64,000 nt of DNA from Sapria himalayana (GCA_029783825.1 JAREIK010002645.1:1699538-1763537); one strand, 5' to 3'; counted from the first letter of the stretch, positions 1 through 12,240 are shown. Program-made: numbers and translations. The notes: generated from the letters alone by a model not told the origin.

Positions 1-1281
1 AAATTAAATATAAACTATTTATCTCCTACTAAAAACTCTCAAAAGTATTAAAGTAATAAAATAGAAATAGCTAATATTATGAAAATAAAGTAGTTCTAGA
101 CATAAAAAATAAAAATTTAACCGAAAGGTTTGAGATTGTATTATCATTTAATCATAAGTCGACCTCTACCCTTGTGCCTAAAACCCCAAAAATAAACAAA
201 TATTAGTAGCATGGATGCATTTTAAGAAAATTAAAAAAAAAATACAATGGGTATTAATGAAAATTTGGCACACTATGTGTGTGTGTGTGCGCTTGTGGCA
301 TTGGATACCTTAGACACAATGAATAGTGCACCAAAAAATTTAGTTCATTGGATTTAAGGTAAACCCATCTTAGCAATGATGTCTTTAAATTTAGATCAAC
401 ATCAAGTTTAATAATCCAATTTATTTATCTTCAAGATTTGCAAGGGAAATACATGGTGAAATTCACTGTTAGCATGAAGCTTTCATTAGATTTTTGGAAA
501 ATCCTATACAATTTTATCTTATTGACAAATAAATTCAATTCACTTATCATAGGATCCTTATTAATTGAAATGACATAATAAAAAATTTTAAAATAAAAAA
601 ATTATTAGTAATTAACAAACTTAAGAGACCAAGTGGAGTGGTCTTCATAACATTCAACATTTATACCAGTCATGGTGAGCATGCATGATCACATCCCTTG
701 TAGATTCTAAATAGAAATTAAATAAAAGAGTATTAGTATTTCAATATATTCTTTATCCACATAATAAACTTATCATTTATGAATGTCTAATAAGGATATA
801 TAGGGATATGATATTTATAATAAAATTTTTAGCATTACATTTGATAATGCTTCAAATACTAGTATAACAATAAGTATGTTTGTTAGAATCATTAGAAATG
901 GTTCTTAGATGAAAATTTTCATGTTAGTTGTATATATCACATAATTAACCTAAAAATAAAAGTTAGAATAAAAATAGTTTCTCTCTCATTATATCATATT
1001 CGAAATATATTAAAATATATTAAAATACCTTATAGAATACAAGATTTTGACACTCCATGTAAGTCAACAGCTCTACAAAAGAAAAAATTTAAAAAGGATG
1101 TGAAATAATTTGAAATTATACATACATGATGTTGAATTCAAGTATTAGTTACCAACACATGATATTTGACTACTTAATAGTAAAATTAGGAAAGTAATTA
1201 TTAAACAAACGAGACTACACAATAAAAATTTCATTTTTAAGAATTTTTAAGATCTTTTATGATACTATGAATATATATTTA
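1..1281. other. AT-rich non-coding DNA, nothing recognised
   Basis: I see no reading frame with recognisable motifs and no clear repeat structure beyond a short TG run near 280. It is probably decayed intergenic or transposon DNA. Confidence 0.5.
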
Positions 1282-1416
1282 TTATATATGCATCGGAGTG
1301 TAATGGATGTGATGAGAGTGTACATAGATAAATACATGTTTATCATATCATAAAAGATTTTTAAAAGCTTTAAAAATATAGCCAAGTAATAAAAAGATAT
1401 AATGGATGATTAATAT
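1282..1416 (+). repeat. Left arm of a 135-bp inverted repeat
   Basis: This segment, from TTATATATGCATC to GGATGATTAATAT, is present as a near-perfect reverse complement at 2808-2942. The arms lie about 1.4 kb apart. A second motif (TTTTAAATACTT, then ATCTCAATAGTCAT, then TTAAATAGACTACTA) lies on the inner side of this arm but on the outer side of the other. The unit may therefore once have been tandem as well as inverted. Confidence 0.75.
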
Positions 1417-2228
1417 TTTAAATACTTCTTTTTCATCTCAATAGTCATGATACTAAAATTTGATTATTTTCAATATTTATTAAATAGACTACTAATATTG
1501 TATATTCATCTCAATAGTCGTGATTTAACAATATTTGTCGAAAAAAAGGTGGATTCAGGTTAATATTGTATATCTATTTTTAAAAATTTCATTTTAAAAA
1601 TATCTATCCACTAATATTGTAAAGTATTAGTTACCAATATTTGTTAAATAAACTACTTAATAATGGATGATAATGGATGATGAGAGTGTATTTTCATGAT
1701 GTGTTTGTATAGAAATTAGGCTTATAATGAAAGGATTTTAGTGAATAGAAATTTTGATGGAAAATGATGAATAGTAATGAAATTAAATGTGATTCGAGTA
1801 AAATTGGAGAGCTTAAGCAGAAAGCTGACGTTGAGGGAAAGAAAGCAATACAAAATCATGATATTTATTAATATTATGACTTATTACATTAGCATAAATC
1901 TATTGAGTAGTTATTATAGCCTTTCTTGGTAGTGACTTTACAAAGTAAGTCATGTTAATCTTTGCATATTGTGTTCTACCACCTAGTTATCGTAATCTTT
2001 TCACTATACAATACTTTTTTTGTGGGCACGACATTATCTTGGAGTCATGATGCTTTAGTACAAAAACATTATTTGGGCTAAGACTTATTTTTACATAGTG
2101 AAGTTCTATACTAGTACAAGAAATCATAGTAATTTTCAGGGATATGAAATATTTATTAAGAGCCAAAATTATATAACACCAAGTAATTTTTAGTTACAAC
2201 ACACTTTTTCAACTAAGACTTTTTACTC

Positions 2229-2500
2229 CAAAAATGAAATATCCAAGTCATAGTATTCTTGACACCATGATTTTGTATTTAAGAGAGTAAATATTTCAAT
2301 CATAGTATTTTTGCTACTATGACTTTGTATATTAGAAAACTTATTTATTGGTTGTGGTATTCTTGCCATCATAACTATTGATTCTAGGGAATAATTACCT
2401 CAATTAAAATATTCTTACTAATACAACTTTGAATTTTAGAGAAAATTATCTTAGTCGTATCATTCATTTATTGCCTCAAACTTTTGTACTTCATATGAGA
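2229..2500 (+). repeat. Tandem repeat, about 52 bp x 5
   Basis: Five diverged units recur at about 52-bp spacing. The anchor TAGTATTCTTG and its variants start near 2251, 2303, 2355, 2407 and 2459. Each is followed by a version of CTATGACTTTGTATTTTAGAG. The array lies in the left terminal region of the candidate long-TIR element. Similar words recur in the 55.7-57.1 kb duplication. Confidence 0.7.
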
Positions 2501-2670
2501 TTCAAAAAGTTGACATATTCATGACTTTAACCTAAAGTTATGATTTCAATATAAAGTTGTGATTTTTATCTTGAAAAGCTAAATAGAAGCTTAGTTGGAC
2601 CCTAATGTATAGAAGGGGACTTAAAAATATCGTTGAAAAAAAAGTGGATTCAGATTTTGAGTCCAATAAA

Positions 2671-2735
2671 TAGAGGTGTCAAATGGGACGTGTCGGGCCT
2701 GCCCAGCCCATTTTTTTCAGGCTCGATCGATATTC
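2671..2735 (+). mobile_element. hAT MITE end fragment (TAGAGGTGTCAA family)
   Basis: The sequence starts TAGAGGTGTCAAATGGG and continues through GGGCCTGCCCAGCCC before homology stops. This is the terminal signature of the complete elements at 18494-19972, 19252-19707 and 46345-46848. The opposite end is missing, so this is a truncated copy. Confidence 0.7.
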
Positions 2736-2807
2736 AATATTAGTATCATAAAAGATCAAATTTTAGTAGTCTATTTAACAATATTTGTTAAATATATATA
2801 AATAAAT

Positions 2808-2942
2808 ATATTAATCATCCATTATATCTTTTTATTACTTGGCTATATTTTTAAAACTTTTAAAAATCTTTTATGATATGATAAACATGTATTTATCTAT
2901 GTACATTCTCATCACATTCATTACACTCAGATGCATATATAA
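2808..2942 (-). repeat. Right arm of the 135-bp inverted repeat
   Basis: Reverse complement of 1282-1416, ending GATGCATATATAA. The short open frame across it (about 60 codons) resembles no protein and is a by-product of the repeat. Confidence 0.75.
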
Positions 2943-3029
2943 TATGAGTAGTCTATTTAACAAATATAAAGAGTACTCGATTTATAGTATTATGACTATT
3001 GAGATGGAAAGAAAGTATTTAAAATAATA

Positions 3030-4185
3030 GTCCTCTATTCCATCTCTTTTTTGTTGGGCCACCTAATATGAATCCTAGGGTTAATGTTGAAAAGATAGAA
3101 AATATTATAAAAAATATATCCACTTATATAAATCAACCACAAAAGCTGGAAGGTATGATTTATGAACAATTAGTGTTAAAATTTCTATCTATGTATGCAA
3201 GTGATTATTCTGAAACATATCATTAATGAATTGTACAGAACATAATATAATCACAATAGACATCAATTTTAATATGATTCACTCTTCATTTAATACAACT
3301 AGCTATGTCCAGCAGAAAAAACATTTAATTCTTACAAATTTATTAATCATGAATGTTTTAGTACAGAATCAGAGAATGAAAAAGAACATAATGCAAAATC
3401 ATGATTACAAATACAATATATATATATATATACATATATAACAATTAGAACTATACATCAAACATGATGGGTGGGATCTTCATAGTGAACCTGGTTAGCG
3501 GGACCATCATTATTGTCCCAATGTCACATATCCAAACTCTCAAACATAACATATTAGTACTTGCACATATAATTAAAATAGAGAAACAAAATAGATGATT
3601 AAGAAAATAGATAACAAACAAATTATATACTACAATTAAATAAATTATTGAAATATTATAATAATAAGTATTGTAGATTTATTGACCCTCTGAGTATGGA
3701 GATCGACAATGTATTCATAGATTGACTTTATGATTTAGTTAAAAGTGATAACAAATTTTGATATTTTGAGTTGATATAATTAATACGAATTCATATTTTC
3801 TCATGCTAGCTAAAAAGTCATATGATCTATTGACCCCTCTAATGTCTAATATTGCATCATAGTTTTCTTTTTTTATGATTATGAATATGTTTTCAAATAG
3901 GAGAAGAATGATTTGACCAGATATCATTGAAGCATTGTTTTACTTAAAATGACTAGGAGGATTCATTGATCAATCTTCAAAATAAAATGAAAGAGTTGCA
4001 AGTAAATGATGATGTTCATAAAAATGAGTATACTAAGATAATTTGCTATGATGTTAAGAATCATAGGTCTAGCCTTATCTTGACTCCCACTAGAGATATG
4101 TGTTGTAACTTTGTTAAAGTATCAAACTTTCTCCTTTGTAACATGGTTCTAAAAGGTCATTGAGCAATTATCTCTCTTCTGATGA
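3030..4185. other. AT-rich non-coding DNA, nothing recognised
   Basis: Only short open frames of up to about 70 codons with no recognisable motif, plus a short TA run near 3418-3440. It lies inside the candidate long-TIR element. Confidence 0.45.
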
Positions 4186-4189
4186 AGTT

Positions 4190-5110
4190 CCATAAGTATA
4201 TAAGTCATATAATTGATAAAGTAGAGTTAAGTCTAGATATTGATCACATGGGAATTTATAAACAATTTGATTAACCAAAATTTAACTAACAGATGCTTGA
4301 GTTGAGTAGATAGACGTGGATTTTTAAGAGAATGCTTAGAATTAGCGTTGATTCACTTGTGTATGATAATGTTGTCTAAGTATTTTGGTAATTTTATATT
4401 CGTTTATCGGATGAATGGTAAATAAGTATGAAAATACTTAAGTGCCCTTTGACATACAAGGTGGCTATCAAACTTGGATGATCACTACAAAAGTTAATTT
4501 TGTTTATGGGTGATTTTGTATGTATACTTCTATTAGGTAATATATCAAATGCCATTGATGACTAATTTGAGTATACATATCTATTTTCCAACCTCTAATG
4601 TCTCAAAGATATAAACTAACATGGTACTAAATATGTTTGTATTTTCAGCTTTATAAAAATCATACTCATGATAATTAATATATCTTCCCATGAATCTTAC
4701 ATGCAATAGTCATACAAGAGGAAATGACTCATAAGGTTGTCACCACCATATGAGTCTCCTCCACTTGCATTTACCATATGGTATACTTATCATCGTCCAC
4801 CACATCCAATACACAACTCTCATACTATTGTGAAATTCCTAGGGTAGACATTCTACTTAACACCACATTACTTGAAGGTTAGTTCTTCTAGAATATGCAT
4901 AATAGATTAATAATAAATATATTAATACTTTTGGCTTCATAAGTATCATACTCACAATGATTAAATTTAACTAAATCTTAGATTTGCAGACATAGGTTTA
5001 TTGCATATGTTAAGATTAAAAGGGTTATCACTTTCTTCTTATTATATTACGTGAGTGTGTCACTTGACTTACATATCACTTTCCATCCCAACCATCATGC
5101 ATAAACATAT
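4190..5110 (+). repeat. Dispersed repeat, copy 1 (matches 38530-39430)
   Basis: An ordered series of matching words links this segment to 38530-39430: ACAAGGTGGCTATCAAA versus TTCAAGGTGGTTTTCAA, then a TTTTCAGCTT/TTTCAGCTTC motif, CACCACCATATGAG versus CACCACCTTATGAA, and ACCACATCCAATACAC versus ACCACATCTAACACAC. The motif 'GCTTCATAAGTATCATACTC' recurs about 290 bp downstream in both copies, so the family has an internal duplication. It may derive from an LTR. Its identity is unknown. Confidence 0.6.
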
Positions 5111-6510
5111 GATATAGTGAAATTCCTAAATTCTAGTTATAAAAAAATGTATATCCATCAATGTCCAATCTATAACATTACTACAAACATAAATTTTATA
5201 AAATCAAATCACTATTCACAAACATGTAAAACCAACTATAGATCTCAATTTAGTCTAACATTGAGAAAAAATTCATACAAGATGTTTTGAGAAACATCTA
5301 ATTTAATTGAGATTTTTCTATGAATGCCCAAGTGAGGATCTATGTTTTAAAATATAATCCCGAGCAAACATTACTTATGTTCACCTTGTATTTTTCTTTA
5401 ATTGAGGGTTGGAATCATGCCATTTAGGATTTTTGTATGCTCTTTGATCAAAATTCAATTCTACTATTTTTTTTACAAAATCTTCATTGTTGCTTTTATA
5501 CTTTGAGGATTCATGTAATGTTTTAATCTGAAATTATAGTTCTGGCTTGAGATTATGACTTTCTTATCTTGTCATATCTTCTTTACAGTACAATAGTAAT
5601 GGTGATAATGAATTTAATGACTCAAATAATATTCTTTGTAGTATTTTGTCATGACATTCGATATGCTAACCGAGATAGATTTTTTCTAGAATACAAAGTT
5701 ATAACATTGAGAATAATAGAAAATTTGATTTTTTTTTCTCTTGAGTAAATTATCACGGCTTTAGGAATGACTATGATTGATACATTTACTCTAATGAACA
5801 CAAAGTCCCAATACTAAGAATGGACATAACTTTGATATTTTCTCACTAGAAAATAAAGTCATTGCGTTTGAAATACTTCAAGCAAAGTAAATGCTCTCTA
5901 GAACAAAAATTGGTGACAAGTTGTATTACTATGACTCAAAACATTTAATTTTTTGGATATGTATTAAATAAGTCGTGGCACAAAATTATTGAGACTAATT
6001 ATACTAGTGGAGTACTTAGCTTCTATGACGTAAAAATAATATTGTAACCATTATTGTCTTTTAGAGATAGTATGACCTTAACTCCAAAAAAATATTATAG
6101 TGCTAAAGAATATGTTGTTGAGTACAAAGATTGTGTCAACTCGGTGGCATGGTGGCATAGTCCTAATACACAAAAATTATGATAACTATTTTTATAGAGT
6201 TGTGGCCAAGAAAGGATATCACCATAACTCAATAAAATCATGGAATGTGTAACCAAATCCTGACATGAGAAATATAATGATTCTCCGTTACTTTTCTCTC
6301 CTCCAAGTCAAACATCATGACATGGAATGTGTAATCACATTTCCATAAAATAGAAATTTAGTGAAAATTTTCAAATAAATACTCAAATATATATGAACAT
6401 AATAATAATAATATCTAATGACCCTAAAAAATCAATACATGGAGTACCGAACAATATGCTCCACCAATGTTTACCTAAATATAATATTTGTTTTTACGCA
6501 TACTTTCTTC
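5111..6510. other. AT-rich non-coding DNA, right part of the candidate long-TIR element
   Basis: No coding signal. From about 5560 to 6310 the reverse strand carries the same word family as 1.83-2.6 kb. The rest, to 6510, is unassigned. Confidence 0.4.
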
Positions 6511-6880
6511 CTCAAGTATAGTAGTCACAACATTTTTAAGGACTAGATTTATTCTTAATGCACTATTAGCCATATTTATAATGAGATGATCATATGAACT
6601 AGGTAGATTTTAGAGTAGAAGTTTAATACATTCTTCAAGTATAGTAGTCACAGCTTCATTAAAACAAAATTTGTCTCCAAAATATCATTGATCATATTTA
6701 TAATAAGATGATCATACAAATCGAGTAAACTTTGGAGTACAAGTTCAATACTTATTTTTCAAGTATAATAGTCAACTTCATTAAAGACTAAATTTGTCCT
6801 AAAAGTACCATTGGGCATATTTATAATATGATGATCATATAAATCAAGTAGACACTAAAAGTAGAAATACTACATATTTT
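6511..6880 (-). repeat. Tandem triplication, about 123 bp x 3, probably of copia gag sequence
   Basis: The word CAAGTATAGTAGTCA starts near 6513, 6636 and 6760 (the last with one change). Each unit continues through CATATTTATAAT-GATGATCATA. Read on the minus strand, a unit gives a weak match to the 'LP..YDH' region of Ty1-copia gag, and it directly follows a gag remnant on that strand. I infer a local triplication of that gag segment. Homology to gag within the repeat itself is weak. Confidence 0.65.
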
Positions 6881-7333
6881 ATCTTTTCTTTGTTGTGCTC
6901 CATAAATAATAGTTATGAGAATAAAATTTTAAGATTGCTGATGTGTTTTTTCATTGAAGTATATTCTGATATTTGAAGATTATAGAGTTTTATTATTAAG
7001 AATATTTTGTTGTATAGCGACTTGACTTCATATATATTTGTCAAAGTATTCTTATTCTCTTTCACCAATTATATTTCAAATATAATTGATAATATATTAT
7101 CTAACATTGTCAAATATAAACTTACAATAACATCATAATCCATTCGATCTCATTTTTTTCTTCAATATTGTATCATCTTTTTCCAATTGCTTATTGAAAG
7201 TTTTCTTTCTAAATATAACTTTTATCTTTATATTCCATAGACCAAAATTGTTCTTATTATATTTTTCTACTTCAAATTTCTTCTTCATTTGTTTCACATG
7301 TATAGTGAATAGGATGGATGATGTGGGCAAGGT
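6881..7333 (-). pseudogene. Ty1-copia gag remnant
   Basis: Reverse-strand translation gives FEVEKYNKNNFGLWNIKIK, which matches the 'FDG.NFS.WK..M' start of plant copia gag (UBN2 family). It is followed, with frame breaks, by segments like 'LYLTMLDNIL', 'SLYNKIFLIIKLYNLQ' and 'TSMKKHI', the usual order of that domain. Internal stops make it non-functional. No LTR or PBS is visible around it, so it is a fragment. Confidence 0.75.
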
Positions 7334-8430
7334 GAATCTTCACCAAGCACTTCACCTACAATAGAATATCAACTAAATAAAATATTATATGTTATATATA
7401 TATTTAATATTGATTAAAAACAATATCATCTTTACCATGAGCTATTCGATCTTGTATAAGATTTCTTAATTCATATAATAAATTAATTATATGTAATGTA
7501 AAACAGTAGGCTTAAAAAAAAAGAATTCATTTTGAAGTTTAACAAAATAAAAATTCAACCTTACTAATATTAAAACATTGTGTTAGGTATGAAAATATTG
7601 TTTGAATTTTATCAATACTAAAATTAAGACATTATAATAAGTTCAAATGAATAGGAGGGAAAGGGATGTTTACTATTTTTAAAAAAAAATTGAAGGTTTT
7701 TTATTATACTACCAAAAGAATTCTTTGGTATATATTTTTATATTTTCCATTTCACTTAGGAATACTTACAACATAAGTGATATATTTTACCAATGTAGAA
7801 AAAATATTTTTTAAATGATATTTATTTTAATAAAAAAAATTAAAATAATGGGATACAATTTTTACATTATATTATGTGGCTCTTTGTGTGGATTTAAAGG
7901 TTAGAAATGAAAATATAAAAATAAATTAATTTCTTAGATAATTGTTTGAAACTCTGTTTGATATGACATTGCCTTCATTTTACAATTAGTTAGTAGGTGT
8001 CACATTTCATAGTATCTTGACATTGATTATTACTTGTACCATTTATTTCAATACTTGTAATACTTTGATACTATGAAATTGTCCAAATCCCATGAATCTA
8101 CATATCTTATCGTATCTAAGATTACACATACTTACTACATAATATTAGTACATTTGATATGCTTAAAAAATTGTTAAATTTTAAAAATTAAATCTTCAAA
8201 TACGAGGATGACAACACTTGGGGCATTAATGCTATATATATAAGTTAAATTTCTAAAAGACTCTGAAAAATTAGACCTCTTTAAAAAAGAGATAGAGATG
8301 TTTGATATCATCTTCAGCAATGAATTTTTTTTAGTGCACATATAATCCTGTAGTCACATACCATAATTCTATAATACATGCACTCAATATAGTCAATATG
8401 AATCAGCCATTAAATTATTTTGTTCGATGT
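7334..8430. other. AT-rich non-coding DNA, nothing recognised
   Basis: I see no coding motif and no repeat structure that I can assign. Confidence 0.45.
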
Positions 8431-9033
8431 AGTGACATACTACCACTAGATTGGCCTGACTTAACTAGACTAGGTGTGGCTAGATAGTGTCATGGTGCTT
8501 GTGGCTGGGTAATATTTACATTGGCATGCTTGGCCAACCACACCATTGTATGTGTCCTAACACATGGCATGACATTTTTTAATGTCGTTCTTGTCTAACC
8601 TTGTATGTGACTTGGCACGTAATCAATTGTTAGCATGCCAATGGGTCATGTCGGTTGCTTGTGAGGTGTGTCTAGTCGACCCAAATTTTAATTAACTCAT
8701 GCTCATATGAGTTATTTGATTCTCAATGCTAGCTCAGGTTAACCTCGCATGTCTTCCCTTATATGTGTGGGTCAGGCGGCTTGAGTACTACAAGTATAAT
8801 TTATAAACCAAAAATATGTAATTTTAGTATTTATGTTTTTTTTGTAGTTTGGTACTATCAAATATTGTGTACAATTATTATATAGGTGTATCACCATGTA
8901 CAAAACTTTACCTACCATATTTAGAGTTTTGTAGTATAGCCTTAGTGTAATATTGTATTCTATATAAACCCTACATGCGATGATGAATGGATCATAAAAA
9001 AAGAAGTGAATTTTCACTTGTTCGTTTCTCACA
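8431..9033 (+). repeat. 5' LTR of forward-strand Ty1-copia (left edge not determined)
   Basis: The right edge is placed at TTCTCACA (9033), because a 7-base spacer and a consensus primer-binding site follow. The segment contains a promoter-like TATATAAACC at about 8960 shortly before the LTR end. No second LTR was recognised downstream, so the left edge is a guess based on a change in sequence character near 8430. Confidence 0.5.
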
Positions 9034-9040
9034 ATTAAGT

Positions 9041-9053
9041 TGGTATCAGAGCA
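9041..9053 (+). promoter_or_regulatory. Primer-binding site for initiator Met-tRNA
   Basis: TGGTATCAGAGCA is the standard complement of the 3' end of plant initiator methionine tRNA used to prime minus-strand synthesis in Ty1-copia elements. It sits 7 bases after the LTR end and just upstream of gag. Confidence 0.93.
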
Positions 9054-9129
9054 ATTGAGCCTACTACTCTAGCCTCTAAGCAAGCCTATTTTTTTTGCTC
9101 ATTATTACGAATCTATTGCTTCGTGTATC

Positions 9130-12100
9130 ATACAATGTTAAACTCCTCAACGTCTAAGAATCTTGTTGTTTTGTCGATAATGAATGTGATGGTGGCATTA
9201 GAACCAATGTTAATTCTGAGTGGGATCGAGTTGAAAGGCCCCAACTTTGATGTCTAGTCACGTTTTATGATTATGTTCATTGTTGGCAGAGGCAAAAAGA
9301 AATATCTTACTGTTACCACTCAACAACCTTATGTAGATCCTGTAACTTATGATAAATGGGTTAAGGAATATGCTATTGTAAAAGGATGGTTGGTCAATTC
9401 TATGGAAACATATGTAATGATATTATTCATTTGACTACTGACTGTAAAAGATGTTTGGGATGCTGTTTCTCATACATTCTATGAGGGTACTGATAAATCA
9501 ATAATTTATGATTTATCTCATAAAGCTATGGCAACAAAATAGGCAGGAATGCCGATTTCAACATTTTTTTTGATCTAAAATTTATTTAGCAAAAACTTGA
9601 TCATTGGAAACTCATCCTTTTTACACAAACATAAGTTATCAAGGTTCGAACAATAGAGATCAAAGAACATGTTTATTTCTCCTTTGCTGGTTTTGATGAT
9701 ATATATGATTCCATTAGAGGCAAAATTCTTCGCATTGATCCACTTCCTAGTACCAAAAATATGTTTTATACCTTGTGACAAGAAGATCAACATTGGAATA
9801 CTATGCTAAAATAGGGAGATATATCTCAAGTTGCTATGGCGACTAAGAAACTTGTTCCATCTTCATTTTTTCAATATAATTCTTCAATAACAGTTGGTAG
9901 ATTGTGTTCTCATTGCGAAAGTAATAAGCATCTTGTGGATTCATGTTTCATGAAAAAATGGATATCGGAATGGTGGCATGATCATAAAGAATGGTTAAGG
10001 GCCAAAAGAAAAGGAAAAGTGGCTTTGTGAACCTCGACACCATCATTTATTTTGGTGGTAGATCCAATAAAAACCTCTCAATCTATAGTAGACTCCACTC
10101 TTCTGCAATAGTCAGGTAATAGAGGTAAAACATTAATTGTTACTAATATAATAAGGGATCATGGATGGATTGTTGATTCTGATGCCACAAAGCATATAAC
10201 TTTTGATGCATCTATTTTATGTGATCATTGTTTGTCTAAATATTCTTTTATTGCCAATGCTAATGGTGTTTCGTATCTCATTAATGAAGCCAGAAGAGTT
10301 TATCTAAATTTGTCTTTATCATTGGAACACACCTTTTTGATTCCTACCCTTTCTAATAATTTAATATCTGCACCACAAGTAACTTCGCAATTAAATTATT
10401 TGGTATTAATCTATCCAAATTTCTGTCTTCTTCAGGATATCACCAATGGGGAGATTATTGAACATGGTACTAAAACATGGGGTTTGTACTATGTCGATGA
10501 TGTTTGTGCAAGTTGTTCTCTATCTTCACAAGGTTCTCGTATTGAAAAAGATAGAATTTGGTTATGACATCGATGATTGGGTCATGTCTCTTTTGGATAC
10601 TTAGCACATTTATTTTCTGATTTATTATCAAAATGTAAACCTTTAGATTTCTGATGTGAAACATATATTTTGGTAAAAAGTCATCGTGTTCCTTATCTGC
10701 CTAGTTCTAGTCAAAAATGTGTCCCTTTCTCATTGGTTCATTCAGATGTTTGGGGGCCAACTCCAATTACAACAACCTCGGGATTTCGATGGTTTGTTAT
10801 ATTTTTTGATGATTGCACCAGCATGACTTGGCTTTATTTGCTAAAATATAAGAGTGAAGTAGTTAAACATTTTCTCATTTTTCATAGTATGATCAAGACA
10901 TAATTTTTGGCTACCTTGCAAGGTTTTCATTCGGATAATGGTAGAGATTTTGTTAATAAATATTTGCAGGGGTATTTTAAAGAACATGAAATTCTTCATG
11001 AGACTACTTGTGTTGATACCCACAACAAAATAGTATGGTTGAAAGGAAAAATAGACATATACTTGAGATTACACGAGCCAGTTTGATAGGTGCAAATATG
11101 AAGCCTCATTATGGGAAGAAGATATCACTACTATTATTTATCGCTTCAACCATGTACCTACAAGTGTTTTGAACTTTTAAACACTACCAAATAAACTTGC
11201 AAAGTACATGGATATTCCTTCTCATCTTACTATTCCTTAGGGCTGTAACCGAGCCGAGTTACTCCCGAGCTGCTCAGCATTCGGTTCGTTAGAAGCTCAC
11301 TCGAACTCGTTTATTAAGTTAAACGAGACGAGCCCGAACATCATTTTGATGCTCGTAAGTTAAATGAGCCGAGCCCGAGCACCCTCAAACTTGGCTCGTC
11401 AGCTCGTAAACAGGCTCGTGAATAGGCTCGTGAGCAAGCTCCAAAAAACAGGCTTGTGAACAAGCTCGTGAACCAAGCTCATGAATAGGCTCGTGAACAT
11501 GGAGAAGGCTTGATACACAACAAATTTTTCCTACAAATGAACATGATGAATATTTTAACTCTTGAACTTCAATTAAGTTAATTGAACTTTTATTATCTTA
11601 TCTTTTTTATTTAGTTGTATGTTGGCTATTTTAGATGAACATTTTCTTTAATTCTCGAACATCATTTGAGGCTCGTAAGTTAAACGAGCCGAGCCCGAGC
11701 ACCCTTAAACTCAGCTCGTCAGCTCATAAATAGGCTCGTGAACATGCTCGTGAATAGGCTTGTGATCAAGCTCGTTAACCATGCTCGTGAACAAGCTCGA
11801 GCCTACTCCTTTAAAACTGAGCCGAGCCGAGCCGGCTTAATACTCGGCTCGACTCGGCTCGATTATACCCCTGTATTCCTCCTCGTGTTTTTTGAATTTG
11901 TAGCATTTGTAAAATTACAAAAATATTTGTGTACTAAACTTGATCCATGTGCCTTAAAGTATGTCTTTGTGGATTATCATCCTTTTCAAAAAGGATATAG
12001 TTGTTATCACCATACTACTCAAAAATTTTATGTTTCCATGGATGTTATATGCTCTGAACAAAAGATATTTTATGCTCCATTCATATTACATTCACATCTT

Positions 12101-12240
12101 CCGGGGGAAAGTCATGGCATTGAAGAAGTGAATTGGCTTAAATTGTTTTTAGATAATATGGTGATGGTAGAGATTGATTCTAATTGTACTCTTAAAAGTT
12201 GCCTAGAGCTTTATGATGCATGGAGCCTAACTAGAATCTA
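9130..12240 (+). pseudogene. Ty1-copia gag-protease-integrase remnant (interrupted by a hAT element)
   Basis: The domains follow copia order. The gag start contains 'LSGIELKGPNF'. A CCHC zinc knuckle, CSHCESNKHLVDSC, lies near 9905-9950. The protease has 'WIVDSDATKHIT' (about 10160), where the usual DSG is DSD. The GAG-pre-integrase segment reads 'RLGHVSFGYLAHL', and the integrase has 'VHSDVWGP', 'HSDNGRDFVN' and 'PQQNSMVERKNRHILE'. After the insertion the integrase C-terminal part continues with 'RTKLDPCALK'-like 'CTKLDPCALKYVFVDY' and 'FYVSMDV'. There are stops, a frameshift near 11017-11030, and no RT or RNase H. The element is truncated at about 12240, so it cannot transpose by itself. 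Confidence 0.9.
11239..11873. mobile_element. Non-autonomous hAT MITE, 635 bp, inserted in copia integrase
   Basis: The left end is AGGGCTGTAACCGAGCCGAG. The reverse complement of the right end is CAGGGGTATAATCGAGCCGAG without its last base. The 8-bp flanks TATTCCTT (11231-11238) and TATTCCTC (11874-11881) match at 7 of 8. The interior is full of short inverted CGAGCCGAGC and GGCTCGTGAACA words typical of hAT subterminal regions. Removing it rejoins the integrase reading 'HLTIP' to 'PRVFEFVAF', so the host frame confirms the insertion. No transposase is encoded. The long open frame across its right edge is a composite of element and host. Confidence 0.9.

Larger units (their letters stand above)
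1820..6310. mobile_element. Candidate DNA transposon with long degenerate terminal inverted repeats
   Basis: The left end begins near TGACGTTGAGGGAAAG (about 1823). The reverse complement of the right end begins near TGACTTGGAGGAGAG (about 6310). Both then share a TTATTGAG-like stretch and the motif CCTTTCTTGG (about 1920 on the plus strand, about 6215 on the minus strand), followed by stretches rich in ATGACTTTG/CATAGTATT words. The two terminal regions are roughly 0.7 kb each and lie in opposite orientation. I found no transposase and no convincing target duplication. A Mutator-like or other long-TIR element is possible. Chance pairing of two copies of one repeat family is the main alternative. 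Confidence 0.4.
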
